From positions 1 to 64,000 of the forward strand of contig NZ_VZRB01000037.1 of assembly GCF_008806595.1 (NCBI RefSeq): a stretch of 64,000 bases of DNA, read 5' to 3'. Below, piece by piece: positions 37,378-46,571 of the stretch. Made by a program: the position numbers and the translations under genes. The DNA comes from Streptomyces luteolifulvus (GTDB taxonomy: Bacteria > Actinomycetota > Actinomycetes > Streptomycetales > Streptomycetaceae). Within the stretch, counting starts at the first letter, position 1. The number at the start of each line of letters is the position of its first letter. The notes beneath the pieces are model-generated. The model was not told where the DNA came from, did not search any database, and saw only the letters and a program-made list of their open reading frames with translations.

Positions 37378-38649
37378 TCAGCCGGAGGGGTCCTCACGGC
37401 GCCGGCCCCGGGCGCGTACCACCACGGCCAACCAGACCACCGCCCCCACAACGGCTGCCGCCACGACGCCCAGCGCCCCTGCCCGCCGGGTGGCCTCCGC
37501 GGCGACTGCGTCGGAGGGCAGCCGGGCGGGCTCCGTGGCGGGGCCCGAGGCGACCGTGGTGGTTCGGCCCGTGGAGGTCAGCGCGGCGTAGACGTCGAGC
37601 CGCGGCACATCGGCGGGATAGGCCATCATGGTCAGCCGCTCCGCGGTTTCCGCCGCGGACAGCTCCGGATGCCGATCGCGCACCAGCGCCGCCGCTCCCG
37701 CGACGAAACCGGCCGCGAGTGAGGAACCGCTGCCGATGAAATGCCCTGCGCCGCGCGGGCCGACACCGATCACACCGCTGCCGGGCGCGGCCAGGTCGGC
37801 GCGCCGGGGGGCGGCCGCGCCGTCGGGGAGAGAACCGTCCGAGGAGATCCCGACGACGGACAGGACTCCCTTCTGCGCGGCGGGCCAGTAGTCCTTGGCC
37901 GGTCCGGGATCCTTGTCCGCACCCTTGCGGGGCTTCGACTCGGGCGCCGCGGCGGCCACCACGAGAGCGTCACGGGCGATGGCGTGTTCCACCGCCCCAG
38001 TCAGCTCCCGCGATCCGCCGGCCAGCGCCGGGCCGACCACGATCACCTCGGCGCCCGCGTCGGCCGCCGCCCGCACCCCCGCCGCCACCGAGGCAGCGCT
38101 CGGCACACCGCGCTCGTCGGTTCCGCGCACCGCGAGAATCCTGGCCTCCGGAGCCACCCCACTGAAGTCCGTACCCGACGTCGGCGCGGCGGCGATCAGT
38201 GAGGCCACGAAAGTCCCGTGTCCCACGCAGTCGCCGGTGCCGAGGACCGTGGCCACCCGGCCGTTCAGACGGGCGGTACCGCGGGCGACGCCGCTGTCCA
38301 CCACCGCCACCTTCACCCCGGCGCCCCGGCTGAAGCGCCAGGCCCGGGAGAGCGCCAGCGATTCCTGGTACGGCGGCTCGGCCACCGCGACCTTCGACGA
38401 AGCCGCCGTGCAAGGTGCCCCGTCGGCGAGCGCGGACGGTATGACCGGGAGCTTCTGCGGGTCCGCCTGCCGGACCCCTGCCTCGGCAGCGGCGGCGCCG
38501 GTCGAGGCCGCGAACGGGACGGCCGCCGCCGCGCACACGAGAGACAGGGCGAGCAGGCCTGTCATGATCGGGCACACAGCGGGGCCGCTGAGGAGGGAAA
38601 CGGCCCGCTGTGCGGAACGCGGGCCCCGGCCGTGATCGCGCGCTGTCAT
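37378..38649 (-). CDS. mycP: MycP-type subtilisin-like serine protease (mycosin)
   Basis: The 423-aa protein has an N-terminal hydrophobic signal (about residues 29-50; an alternative start is Met29), an S8 protease domain, and a C-terminal transmembrane helix (about 390-410) followed by Arg-rich residues, the mycosin architecture. The triad is Asp118 (VKVAVVDSG), His144 (GHGTFVAS) and Ser310 (GSGSSLAAGFVAG). The oxyanion-hole Asn normally found in VVAAAGN is replaced; this region reads VVAAAAPESK, with Pro236 at that position. Mycosins stabilise the ESX complex and process substrates at the outer face. Its ATG overlaps the stop of the upstream AAA+ gene (ATGA), so the two are coupled. Confidence 0.9.
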   Translation of the reverse strand: MTARDHGRGPRSAQRAVSLLSGPAVCPIMTGLLALSLVCAAAAVPFAASTGAAAAEAGVRQADPQKLPVIPSALADGAPCTAASSKVAVAEPPYQESLALSRAWRFSRGAGVKVAVVDSGVARGTARLNGRVATVLGTGDCVGHGTFVASLIAAAPTSGTDFSGVAPEARILAVRGTDERGVPSAASVAAGVRAAADAGAEVIVVGPALAGGSRELTGAVEHAIARDALVVAAAAPESKPRKGADKDPGPAKDYWPAAQKGVLSVVGISSDGSLPDGAAAPRRADLAAPGSGVIGVGPRGAGHFIGSGSSLAAGFVAGAAALVRDRHPELSAAETAERLTMMAYPADVPRLDVYAALTSTGRTTTVASGPATEPARLPSDAVAAEATRRAGALGVVAAAVVGAVVWLAVVVRARGRRREDPSG

Positions 38650-41600
38650 CCCGCCGCCACCTCCAGACTGGCCAAGTCCTCGGGAAGCAGGGTGCGCAGC
38701 TCCTCCAGAGAGGGCGCCGACAGCGCGCTGAGCCTTCGTGCCTGGCGGGTGATCATTCCTTCCAGGACACGACGCGCGAGCCGGGCGTTGCCGAAGGCGC
38801 GGTCCCTGGGTACGGAGTCGAAGTACGCCCTCAGCACCGCGGACGTGCCGGGTGCGCAGTCGTAGTGAGCGGCAGCGGCCTGTTGCCGCACGATGGTGAC
38901 CAGCTCGTCGGAGGAGTAGTGCCCGAACTCCACCCGGCGCGAGAACCTCGACGCCAGACCGGGGTTGGACGCCAGGAAGCCGTCCATCTCCCTGGTATAG
39001 CCGGCGACGATGACCACCACCTCGTCACGGTGGTCCTCCATCAGTTTCAGCAAGGTGTCCACCGCCTCGCGGCCGAAGTCGGAACCGGAGGCGTGCGCCG
39101 GCGTCAGGGTGTACGCCTCGTCGACGAACAGCACGCCGCCCCGGGCCCGTTCGAACACCGCCCGGGTCAGCTGCGCGGTGTGACCGATGAACCGGCCCAC
39201 CAGATCGGCACGGGCCACCTCGACCAGCTGGCCGCGGGGCAGCACCCCGAGCGAGACCAGCAGCTCCGCGTAGAGGCGCGCCACCGTCGTCTTTCCGGTA
39301 CCGGGCGGCCCGGTGAAGACCAGGTGGTGGCCGATGTGCGGAGCGGGCAGTCCGGCGGCCTCCCGGCGCCGCGCCGTGGCCAGCAGGTTGCCCAGGTCGG
39401 TGACGTCGCGTTTCACCTCGGAGAGCCCGATCATCTCGTTCAGCCGCTCCAGCGGAGTGCCGGACTCTGCGGTCCCGACGGCACCGGCGACCTCGGCTGC
39501 CTCACGCTCGCCGACGTCGACCGGAAGCAGCAGGGTCAGGTCCTTCTGTTCGGGGCTCCCCATGGTGGACAGACGGAACGCCTGCCGGTCCACCATCTCC
39601 TCGAACACCTGACGTGCCGCACGGCCGTTGCCGAAGCCCGCGTCGCGGGGCATCCGCTCGAAGTGCAGGACCAGCGCCTCACGCGTTCCGTCGCCCAGTT
39701 CGTACTGGTGCGATGTGCAGATGCTTTCCATGATCGATACGAGCTCCGGCACGCTGTAGTTCTCGAACTCGATCGTGCGGGAGAAGCGGGACTGCAGGCC
39801 GGGGTTGGAGGCGAGGAACTCCTCCATGCGGTCCGAATAGCCCGCCACCACGACGACCACGTCCTCGCGGTGGTCCTCCATCAGTTTCAGCAGGGTGTCC
39901 ACCGCCTCGCGGCCGAAGTCCGCACCCGAGCGCCCGCCGTCCGACAACAGGGCGTACGCCTCGTCGATGAAGAGAACGCCGCCCAGGGCCCGTTGGAAGA
40001 CCTCGGTGGTCTTGATGGCGGTGCCACCGATCACCTGGGCGACCAGGTCCGCGCGGGAGACCTCCACGAGATGCCCCGTGGGCAGCGCGCCCAGGTTCGC
40101 CAGCACCGAGCCGTACAGCCGGGCCACGGTGGTCTTGCCCGTGCCCGGCGGGCCGGCGAAGACCAGATGACGGCTCATCGGTGGTGCGGACATGCCCAGT
40201 TCGGCACGGCGCCGGGCCAACTGGGCGAGACTCACGAGCGTTCTCACCTGGTGCTTGACGTTGTCCAGACCGATCAGCCGCTCGAGTGCGGCGAGAGGTT
40301 CAAAGCCCGCGTTCCCTCGCGACGCGTCGAGGCCGTCCAGGGCTGCTTCGCCCCAGGCGTCCGGAGCGCCGTTGCCGCCGCTGGTCAGGTCTTCGACGGC
40401 CAGCCGGTCGCCGGGCCTGGTCTGAACCAGACCGGCCCCGCCGTTCTCCCGGGTGGAACAGCCGGCCAGCGAGACGGACTCGGTGCTGTCCACCCGGAAG
40501 CCGTCGCCGGCACAGGCACCGACCTCGCAGGAGTTGAACGAGGCGCGGGCACCCTCGCCGACCAGGACGCCGTGGTCGCCGGCGCCGCGCACCCGCAGCC
40601 GGATCGCGGTCAGTTCACCGCCCTGTTCGACCTGCACGCCGGTGCCCTTCGTCCCGGTGACCGCACAGCCCCGCACCGTGACCGTCCCGCCGGTGTCCAC
40701 CAGCAGCCCCTGCGACTGCGATTCGACGAGCGTGCCACCGCCGATGTAGAGGCTGCCGCCGTCCGCGACGTGGACCGCCGCCTCGCCGGTACGCTCCACC
40801 ACGCAGTCCTCCCATCGCCCGCGACCGGAGTCCACGACCTCCACGGCGTGACCGCGGCACGAACGGATCCCGGCCCGCCGTATCAGCGGGTTGGCGCCGT
40901 CGCGGATGGTGACGGCTGTGCCCCCGGCATCCAGCACCTCCAGCCGGTCCACTTCGGCGACCGCGCCCCCGGCGAAGGCGGCCCCGGCGGCGCTGTCGCG
41001 CACCGTGAGACCGATCAGGACCGGCGCCGCCGAGCCCGACACGTCCAGCGCGGCGACCTCGGCCGACTCCAGCCAGCAGTCCTCGAAGGTGCCTCGGGAG
41101 CGGTCGGTCACCAACAGCCCCGGCCCCTTGGTGCGCGCGGTGCGGCAGCGCCGCACCCGCGGATCGGTGCCGCCGGAGAGGACGATGCCCGCGCCGCTGG
41201 TGCCGGTGATCCGTACCTCCTCCAGCTCGTTACGGGCCGCGCTCGACAGCTGCACACCAACGCTTGTGTCGTGCACCACGGTGCGCAGCACCCGGGTGGT
41301 GCTGTTCTCCTCGAACGCGATCGCCGGCTTGTCGGTCGACGAGATGTCGCAGTCCTCCACCGAGCCCTGGGCCGTGCCGCTAGCCAGTACCCCGTTGCCC
41401 CGGGCGTCTCTGATACTGCACCCCCGCACGGTGATACGGCTCTGCTCACCCAGCACGATGCCGCTGGTGCCCAGGTGCTCGATGACGCACGCCTCCACGG
41501 AGGACGCCTCGCCCGAGGTGTCGACCACCCCGGCTCCCCGCGGGTTGCTCACCCGGCAGTCCCGCATGGCCAGCGTGCCATTGTCCCTGGCCAGCACCGC

Positions 41601-41942
41601 CGTCCAGGCCGCGCCGGCTATCTCACAGCCATCCATGGCCAGTTGCCCTCGCACGGCGGCCACCACGGGCACGTCCTCGTCCCGTCCGCGCAGGACCAGG
41701 TCGGTCAACATCATGGCGTCGGCCTTCAGTACCACCGCGCTGCCTTCGTGCGGGCAGATGTGCACGGTACCCCGCGCCTGTTCGGCGACGATGGTCACTC
41801 GCGAGGTGACGACCAGGTTCTCCGGGTACTGGCCCGGTCCGACGCTGATCACGGCGCCGCTGCGTGCCCGGCTCAACGCTTCGCCGATGGTGCGGCAGAC
41901 GCCCGGTCGTGAAGGGTCGACGTGGAGTACCTGGCGTGACAC
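38646..41942 (-). CDS. Beta-helix / double AAA+ ATPase (EccA-like fusion)
   Basis: I place the start at GTG 41942, preceded by a perfect GAAGGAGGT; upstream in-frame codons lack such a site. The 1098-aa product opens with about 540 residues of right-handed beta-helix: VDPSRPGVCRTIGEALSRAR, then some 20 rungs of the type GxGVxVSxxGxxTVRGCxI. Two CbxX/CfxQ-type AAA+ modules follow, each with FAGPPGTGKTTVARLYGSVL or FTGPPGTGKTTVARLYAELL as Walker A, GGVLFIDEAYAL or GGVLFVDEAYTL as Walker B, and a RFSRxxEFxxYS arginine segment. EccA proteins of ESX systems carry one such AAA+ module after TPRs; here a beta-helix replaces the TPRs and the ATPase is doubled. No signal peptide is seen, so it is cytoplasmic, probably a substrate chaperone-ATPase. 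Confidence 0.88.
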   Translation of the reverse strand: MSRQVLHVDPSRPGVCRTIGEALSRARSGAVISVGPGQYPENLVVTSRVTIVAEQARGTVHICPHEGSAVVLKADAMMLTDLVLRGRDEDVPVVAAVRGQLAMDGCEIAGAAWTAVLARDNGTLAMRDCRVSNPRGAGVVDTSGEASSVEACVIEHLGTSGIVLGEQSRITVRGCSIRDARGNGVLASGTAQGSVEDCDISSTDKPAIAFEENSTTRVLRTVVHDTSVGVQLSSAARNELEEVRITGTSGAGIVLSGGTDPRVRRCRTARTKGPGLLVTDRSRGTFEDCWLESAEVAALDVSGSAAPVLIGLTVRDSAAGAAFAGGAVAEVDRLEVLDAGGTAVTIRDGANPLIRRAGIRSCRGHAVEVVDSGRGRWEDCVVERTGEAAVHVADGGSLYIGGGTLVESQSQGLLVDTGGTVTVRGCAVTGTKGTGVQVEQGGELTAIRLRVRGAGDHGVLVGEGARASFNSCEVGACAGDGFRVDSTESVSLAGCSTRENGGAGLVQTRPGDRLAVEDLTSGGNGAPDAWGEAALDGLDASRGNAGFEPLAALERLIGLDNVKHQVRTLVSLAQLARRRAELGMSAPPMSRHLVFAGPPGTGKTTVARLYGSVLANLGALPTGHLVEVSRADLVAQVIGGTAIKTTEVFQRALGGVLFIDEAYALLSDGGRSGADFGREAVDTLLKLMEDHREDVVVVVAGYSDRMEEFLASNPGLQSRFSRTIEFENYSVPELVSIMESICTSHQYELGDGTREALVLHFERMPRDAGFGNGRAARQVFEEMVDRQAFRLSTMGSPEQKDLTLLLPVDVGEREAAEVAGAVGTAESGTPLERLNEMIGLSEVKRDVTDLGNLLATARRREAAGLPAPHIGHHLVFTGPPGTGKTTVARLYAELLVSLGVLPRGQLVEVARADLVGRFIGHTAQLTRAVFERARGGVLFVDEAYTLTPAHASGSDFGREAVDTLLKLMEDHRDEVVVIVAGYTREMDGFLASNPGLASRFSRRVEFGHYSSDELVTIVRQQAAAAHYDCAPGTSAVLRAYFDSVPRDRAFGNARLARRVLEGMITRQARRLSALSAPSLEELRTLLPEDLASLEVAAG

Positions 41943-42425
41943 GTGCGGGGACCTCCTTCGGGGGCACCGTCGCTTCGCGTGAGGTGGAGCAGGTGCGGGG
42001 CAAGACGCTGCCGATCGGACCTTCGGCAGCCGGTTGGTGCATGTCGCGGACACCTACATGGTGCTGTTCACGCGCTTCATGCCGCGCCGATATCTGCCGG
42101 GACGCGGTCGTGCTGCCCGTTCGATCACTCTTTGTTGTCCGCTGGGGCAGATCAGGGTCCGGGTTCCGGGAGGGTGCGCGGTCGCCTCCCTACTGTCGAT
42201 CCCCAGGACAAGTAAAGATCAGAAAGGGAGCACGCTGAGCGCTGAGGTAGCGAAGCGCTCAACAAGTACCGAAGATCCCCAGATGCCGGAAGGCCAAGTC
42301 GAACTGGCCGAGGCCCGTATTGGGCACGAGCGAGATCGTCTGAACCGGAATCACGATCGTGGTTCCGTCCCCTAACGGCTGTTGCGGATAATCGGCGTTT
42401 CCGTCGTCAATGGAGAGGTGGGCTT
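41943..42425. promoter_or_regulatory. Divergent promoter region of the type VII locus
   Basis: This ~480-base gap separates the divergent AAA+/mycP and Esx operons and must contain both promoters. No gene-like frame is present. The segment near 42200-42300 is relatively AT-richer (e.g. AGTAAAGATCAGAAAGG), but I cannot assign -10/-35 boxes with confidence. GGAGAGGTG before 42426 is the ribosome site of the Esx gene. Confidence 0.5.
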
Positions 42426-42743
42426 ATGCCTGGCCAGATGTCAAACGCGCAGGCTACGCGCAACGGGATCCTTGCGCTGCAGCAGGCGCTCGCCGGTGTC
42501 AAGAGGGCTCAGTCGGACGTGCTCGGAACCGGTGAAAATCTCTCGGCGGGTTACAGGGGCGGTGACGGCCATGCGTACCAAAACCTGCTGACACAGTGGA
42601 ATGGGCACTGCGAAGTGATCCTCAAGAGCCTCCAGGACATGATCAACGAGCTCGAGAACACAGGGACTCAGAAAGCGAAACTTCAGCAGGCCAACCAGGA
42701 CGCCATCAACCAGGCCAACGCGGCATACACCCAACTGGTCTGA
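42426..42743 (+). CDS. WXG100-family protein (EsxA-like)
   Basis: The 105-aa protein is all helical. The first helix includes ATRNGILALQQALAGVKRAQ, a central turn lies around SAGYRGGDGHAYQNLL, and the second helix includes CEVILKSLQDMINELENTG. YRG takes the place of the W-x-G turn, as in a subset of Esx partners. The following gene, with WEG, is the likely heterodimer partner. It is the first gene of the divergent operon and has a good ribosome site. Confidence 0.85.
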   Translation: MPGQMSNAQATRNGILALQQALAGVKRAQSDVLGTGENLSAGYRGGDGHAYQNLLTQWNGHCEVILKSLQDMINELENTGTQKAKLQQANQDAINQANAAYTQLV

Positions 42744-42822
42744 CGCCCACGGAAATGGTTCTGCCCGGGTTCCGGCCCGCGCCTGAACCACCCACCAGAG
42801 CATCGATACAAGGAGGCGCCTG

Positions 42823-43143
42823 ATGCCCGACTTTACCGACGGACAAATCTATGTGGAATACAACCACATGGCGAACGCCGCCGACGACATGGTCTTCCAG
42901 ACCAAGGCAATTGGCGAGACCCTGGAATCGCTCGAAATGGAGCTGAACGAGCTCAAGAAGTCCTGGGAGGGCGAAGACAGCAGCGTCTACGTGACGAAGC
43001 AGAACGAGTGGGACACGGCCGCAAGGAACATGCAGCATCTACTCGACAATAATCGCGTCCTGCTCACGGACATCTCCGATCAGTACCAGTACAGCGAGAG
43101 AATGCTCGCCCAGATGTGGTCCGAGGTCCAGATCGGCCGCTAG
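42823..43143 (+). CDS. WXG100-family protein (EsxB-like)
   Basis: The 106-aa protein has helix 1 (YVEYNHMANAADDMVFQTKA), the W-x-G turn as SWEGEDSSVYVTKQNEW, and helix 2 (NMQHLLDNNRVLLTDISDQY). After the second helix, YQYSERMLAQMW may contain the YxxxD/E-type secretion signal (YSERM). It sits 79 bases after its presumed partner with an AAGGAGG ribosome site. Confidence 0.88.
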   Translation: MPDFTDGQIYVEYNHMANAADDMVFQTKAIGETLESLEMELNELKKSWEGEDSSVYVTKQNEWDTAARNMQHLLDNNRVLLTDISDQYQYSERMLAQMWSEVQIGR

Positions 43144-43211
43144 CGCGACCCCCGGCCGCCGCCACAAGGCCGACCGGCGTGACGGCGGTGGCCGGCTGAA
43201 AGGAGTAAGCC

Positions 43212-43655
43212 ATGCCCGATCTCACCCACCTCGACGCCGGCACGCTGCAGGCATTCCTTGACCACGACGTCGCCGGGTTCAGCGAAGAACTCAGGAAGAT
43301 CCGGCGAGACAACGAGTCCGCACCGGCGCTCAAAAGCATGCTGGACGGCATCACTACGACGGAATCGCTTCAACAGAACCCGTTCCTGGCCATCGGCCTG
43401 ATGGCTACGAGCGAAGTGGTCGGCGGTAGTGGGCTCGTCACAACTGTGACCGACCAGGCGAAGTCCATCGACGACGTCCTCGAATTCCAGCAACAGCTGT
43501 TCAACGATTTCGACAGCAACATGCAGGAGACCATCGACACCCTGCTCAAAACCCAGGGGAGCAGCCTGGAAGCGATCGAAGGGCAGCAGCTTCTCGATGC
43601 CTTCGGCGAGGTGGAGGACACGCTGTCCAACGCCGGTGATACCGGCTCCGACTAA
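43212..43655 (+). CDS. Helical type VII-associated protein of unknown function
   Basis: The 147-aa acidic protein starts MPDLTHLDAGTLQAFLDHDV. A central small-residue hydrophobic stretch (FLAIGLMATSEVVGGSGLVT) sits between helices, followed by a long helix (IDDVLEFQQQLFNDFDSNMQ) and a disordered tail. It lies between EsxB and the large substrate with an AAAGGAG site. Size and position suggest an adaptor or co-secreted subunit; no family is recognised. Confidence 0.75.
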   Translation: MPDLTHLDAGTLQAFLDHDVAGFSEELRKIRRDNESAPALKSMLDGITTTESLQQNPFLAIGLMATSEVVGGSGLVTTVTDQAKSIDDVLEFQQQLFNDFDSNMQETIDTLLKTQGSSLEAIEGQQLLDAFGEVEDTLSNAGDTGSD

Positions 43656-43711
43656 GAGATTCTCGCCAGCGATTTCCCATACCCCGCCAACGTCTCACCG
43701 AGAGCCTCGCG

Positions 43712-46519
43712 ATGCCCGAACAAGCAACTGCCGGTACCTACGATGCCGATGACTACTGGGGCCAGGTCATCACCTTGATGACTGGATTCCCCTTGCCGGC
43801 ACGCAGCAAGCTGTTCGACAATCTCAAAGGGAACGACGACATCAAGCTGTTCAGCGTCCGGATCGAGCAGATATCTCCAGTGCGCGCAGTGCTGCCGGGA
43901 GAGTACGGCTGGCAGGTGAGCGGCGACAGCGACTTCGACATCGTCTTCTACGAGCGCTCCGGCCAGGGCCGGGAAGTCATCATGCGCAAGGCGAAATTCG
44001 ACTTCATCCGCACCGATGGTGGGGTTGGTCGCGCCGACCTCCTGGACCCCAACGAACGAATGGGGGCAGACTGGCCGTTGGACCAGTACGTCGCGGGTCC
44101 CATCAATACTCTTGACGCCCTGTTGAGTCCGCCGTCGTTCTCGACACGGGGATTCCAATCCAACGGACTCCCCGTGCCCGACGCGCAGGCAGTCGACCTC
44201 AATTCTTTCCGGAGGAGCGCTGAGGCATTCGACCGCGCTAAGCAGTTCTTCGTGGATCAAGCCACTGTGCTTGCCGATTGGGAAGACCGCATGGGCGGGG
44301 AACAGGCGCCGTGGAGAGGGCAGGCGGCCGGCGTTGTCTGGGAGCTGATCCATCAGCTCCGGAGGAACTACGACAGCTATGCCGAGCAGATGGGTGGCAG
44401 TGACTACCATGCCAGCCATTCGATGCTCGGCGGCTACACCCCTGTCTCCGAGCCCGGGGCTGCGCTGGCTCACGCGCAATCCGTCCTTGTCACGCACCTC
44501 GAAAGCCTCCGGACGGCATGGTACGACTGGACGAGGAAGTACTTCCATGACCCGCACCGTGTCTTGCTGGAGTCACTGGTGAATATTGCCAATTGGGTCA
44601 TCAGTAACAACGCAACCCAGATTCTTACGGTTAATGGACAAACCGTCGTGAGCGGCACCGGTGCGAATATGGATGGACCCGATAGCTACGTCTTTGGGCT
44701 GGGCTTCTCCCAGAACCATCCCCATTACGGCGAGCTCGGGAGCATGGGAACCTGGAAGAAGGTCGGAGAGGAAGCCGTTCAGGGGTGGTACGACAGGGCC
44801 GACGTCGTGTTGGGAACTGCGGCAAGGGATGTGATTGTCGGCCTCAAGACCGACTGGGTGAGCGCCGGGGACGACTTTGACGGTCCACTGCGAACCGTCA
44901 ACAGGGACACTCCCTCCGATTTCCTTCAGCAGGACGAGGCGGATGCTGCGACGGCCGATGCCGAGGCTATGAACAAAAACCTGCAGAACATTGGCGACGG
45001 TTTTGACAACCTCAACGAGAACGTCAGTTCTCTGGGTACCGGCCTCAACGACGGCCTCGATGGCTTGGGCACGAGTCTTAATGACGGTCTCGGCGGCTTG
45101 GGTACCAGCCTCAATGACGGTCTCGGCGGCTTGGGTACCAATCTCAACGACGGCCTCGGTAATTCACCGGGCGGTCTCCTCAACCCCGGCGGCGACTTGC
45201 CCTTGATGCCCGGCGTGGGGTCACCACTCAACCCCGACACGGGCCGGCTGACCGGCGGGCTGACCAACCGGGACGGGAGCGTGACGGAACTCAACCCGGA
45301 CGGCTCTCTGACGACCACCTACCCGGACGGCACCGTCACCACGCTGAACCCGTCCCTCGGAACGGTCACCACCACCAGGCCGGGCGGGTCGGCCACGACC
45401 ACCGATCTCGCCGACGGATCGCTGGTGAACCCCGACGGAAGCGTCACCGTCGCGCATCCCGACGGGACCGTCACCACCACCCACCCCGATGGGACCGTCA
45501 CCTCGCTTGACCCCGACACAGGTGTCCTGACCGCTCTGAACCCGGACGGCACCCTCACCGCCACCTACCCGGACGGCGGTTCCACCACGGTCGACCCCGA
45601 CACGGGGCTCGCCACCACCACCGGCCCGGACGGCTCGACCACCACCGCCGATCTCCACAACGGTCCGCTGCACGCGCCGGACGGCAGCACCATCACCCTC
45701 GACCCGGACACGGGCGCCCTCACCACCTCGTATCCCGACGGCAGTTCCGCCACCCTCGATCCCCATACCGGGACCCTCACCACCACACATCCCGACGGCA
45801 CCGTCACCACCCTGAACCCCGACACCGGCACCCTCACCACCACCAAGCCCGACGGGTCCACGGTCACCACCGACCTCAACGGCCCCTCTCTGCCGTCCAC
45901 CGACACGGGCACCGGTGATCCGTCAGGGCTCAACGACGGTCTGCATCTGCCCAGTGACCTCAACACCGAACTCCCGGACTTCACCGGAGGCGGCGTCCCC
46001 GATACGGGCGATGGCGGCTACGGATCGCTGAACGACGGGCTGGATGCCGACGGCGCAGGCAACGGCTACGAAGATCCGTACTTCGACGGCGAGCAGGACC
46101 CCGGTCAGGCCGGGCGCGGCATCGGCTCCCCGGCCGCCGCGGCGCCCGCTGGTGTGCCGCTCAATCAGGGCTTGGGGGGATATCCCATGGGCCCGGGGAT
46201 GGGAATGCCGGGCATGGGAGGGGGCGGGGGCCAAGGCGGCAACTCCGAACGGACCCGTAACGTCTTCACCGGTTCCGGCGGAGCGTCCATCACGTCCCGG
46301 CGCAACAACCGGCCTGCCGCTCTGGACGACGAGGACGTGGTGATCACCAGGGGTCGTACCGCCACGAGTTCCGCCACGGCGTTTGCTCCGGCCGGTACCT
46401 CTGAAGCCGGCAAGCAGCGCACCGAGAGCGCCTCCCAGGCTCGCACCAGCTGGGTCACGGAGGACGAGGACACCTGGGGTACGGAAGAGGGCGGCGCTCC
46501 CGCCGTGATCGGCCGATGA
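43712..46519 (+). CDS. Large type VII substrate (AAWKG-like) with tandem repeat regions
   Basis: This 935-aa protein opens with a conserved domain (DADDYWGQVITLMTGFPLPA; QAPWRGQAAGVVWELIHQLR with NYDSYAEQM) that I associate with the Streptomyces 'AAWKG family', and residues ~160-290 resemble WXG helices. About residues 440-485 are five LGTxLNDGL repeats. Residues ~510-725 are a tract of NPDGTVTT/HPDGT-type units with alternating DPDTGxLTT, resembling YD/RHS-type beta repeats. The Gly/Met-rich tail leads to the end WVTEDEDTWGTEEGGAPAVI followed by GR, a C-terminal signature common to actinobacterial ESX-linked proteins. It is probably exported and cell-surface associated. The ribosome site is weak (GAGAGCC). 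Confidence 0.8.
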   Translation: MPEQATAGTYDADDYWGQVITLMTGFPLPARSKLFDNLKGNDDIKLFSVRIEQISPVRAVLPGEYGWQVSGDSDFDIVFYERSGQGREVIMRKAKFDFIRTDGGVGRADLLDPNERMGADWPLDQYVAGPINTLDALLSPPSFSTRGFQSNGLPVPDAQAVDLNSFRRSAEAFDRAKQFFVDQATVLADWEDRMGGEQAPWRGQAAGVVWELIHQLRRNYDSYAEQMGGSDYHASHSMLGGYTPVSEPGAALAHAQSVLVTHLESLRTAWYDWTRKYFHDPHRVLLESLVNIANWVISNNATQILTVNGQTVVSGTGANMDGPDSYVFGLGFSQNHPHYGELGSMGTWKKVGEEAVQGWYDRADVVLGTAARDVIVGLKTDWVSAGDDFDGPLRTVNRDTPSDFLQQDEADAATADAEAMNKNLQNIGDGFDNLNENVSSLGTGLNDGLDGLGTSLNDGLGGLGTSLNDGLGGLGTNLNDGLGNSPGGLLNPGGDLPLMPGVGSPLNPDTGRLTGGLTNRDGSVTELNPDGSLTTTYPDGTVTTLNPSLGTVTTTRPGGSATTTDLADGSLVNPDGSVTVAHPDGTVTTTHPDGTVTSLDPDTGVLTALNPDGTLTATYPDGGSTTVDPDTGLATTTGPDGSTTTADLHNGPLHAPDGSTITLDPDTGALTTSYPDGSSATLDPHTGTLTTTHPDGTVTTLNPDTGTLTTTKPDGSTVTTDLNGPSLPSTDTGTGDPSGLNDGLHLPSDLNTELPDFTGGGVPDTGDGGYGSLNDGLDADGAGNGYEDPYFDGEQDPGQAGRGIGSPAAAAPAGVPLNQGLGGYPMGPGMGMPGMGGGGGQGGNSERTRNVFTGSGGASITSRRNNRPAALDDEDVVITRGRTATSSATAFAPAGTSEAGKQRTESASQARTSWVTEDEDTWGTEEGGAPAVIGR
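45031..45170 (+). repeat. LGTxLNDGL tandem repeat inside the large substrate gene
   Basis: A ~36-base unit encoding LGTSLNDGLGG recurs about five times, the middle copies being nearly identical at DNA level (GGCTTGGGTACCAGCCTCAA and variants). Such identity points to recent expansion by slippage or recombination. Confidence 0.85.
45250..45880 (+). repeat. DGTVTT-type tandem repeat inside the large substrate gene
   Basis: More than fifteen units of roughly 13 residues with PDGTVTTxxPDTGxLTT as consensus. They are imperfect at DNA level, so the array is older than the LGT array. The pattern of G-D-G turns and T-x-T strands suggests an extended beta structure. Confidence 0.8.
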
Positions 46520-46571
46520 ACGCCACTCGCGGTCCGAACGGCTGCACAGCGGCGCGGACGAGGAGGAACTG

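Noticed and set aside
38610..41912. A 1,100-codon plus-strand open frame opposite the beta-helix/AAA+ gene
   Set aside because: The opposite strand has clear Walker motifs and a perfect ribosome site; the plus frame has none.
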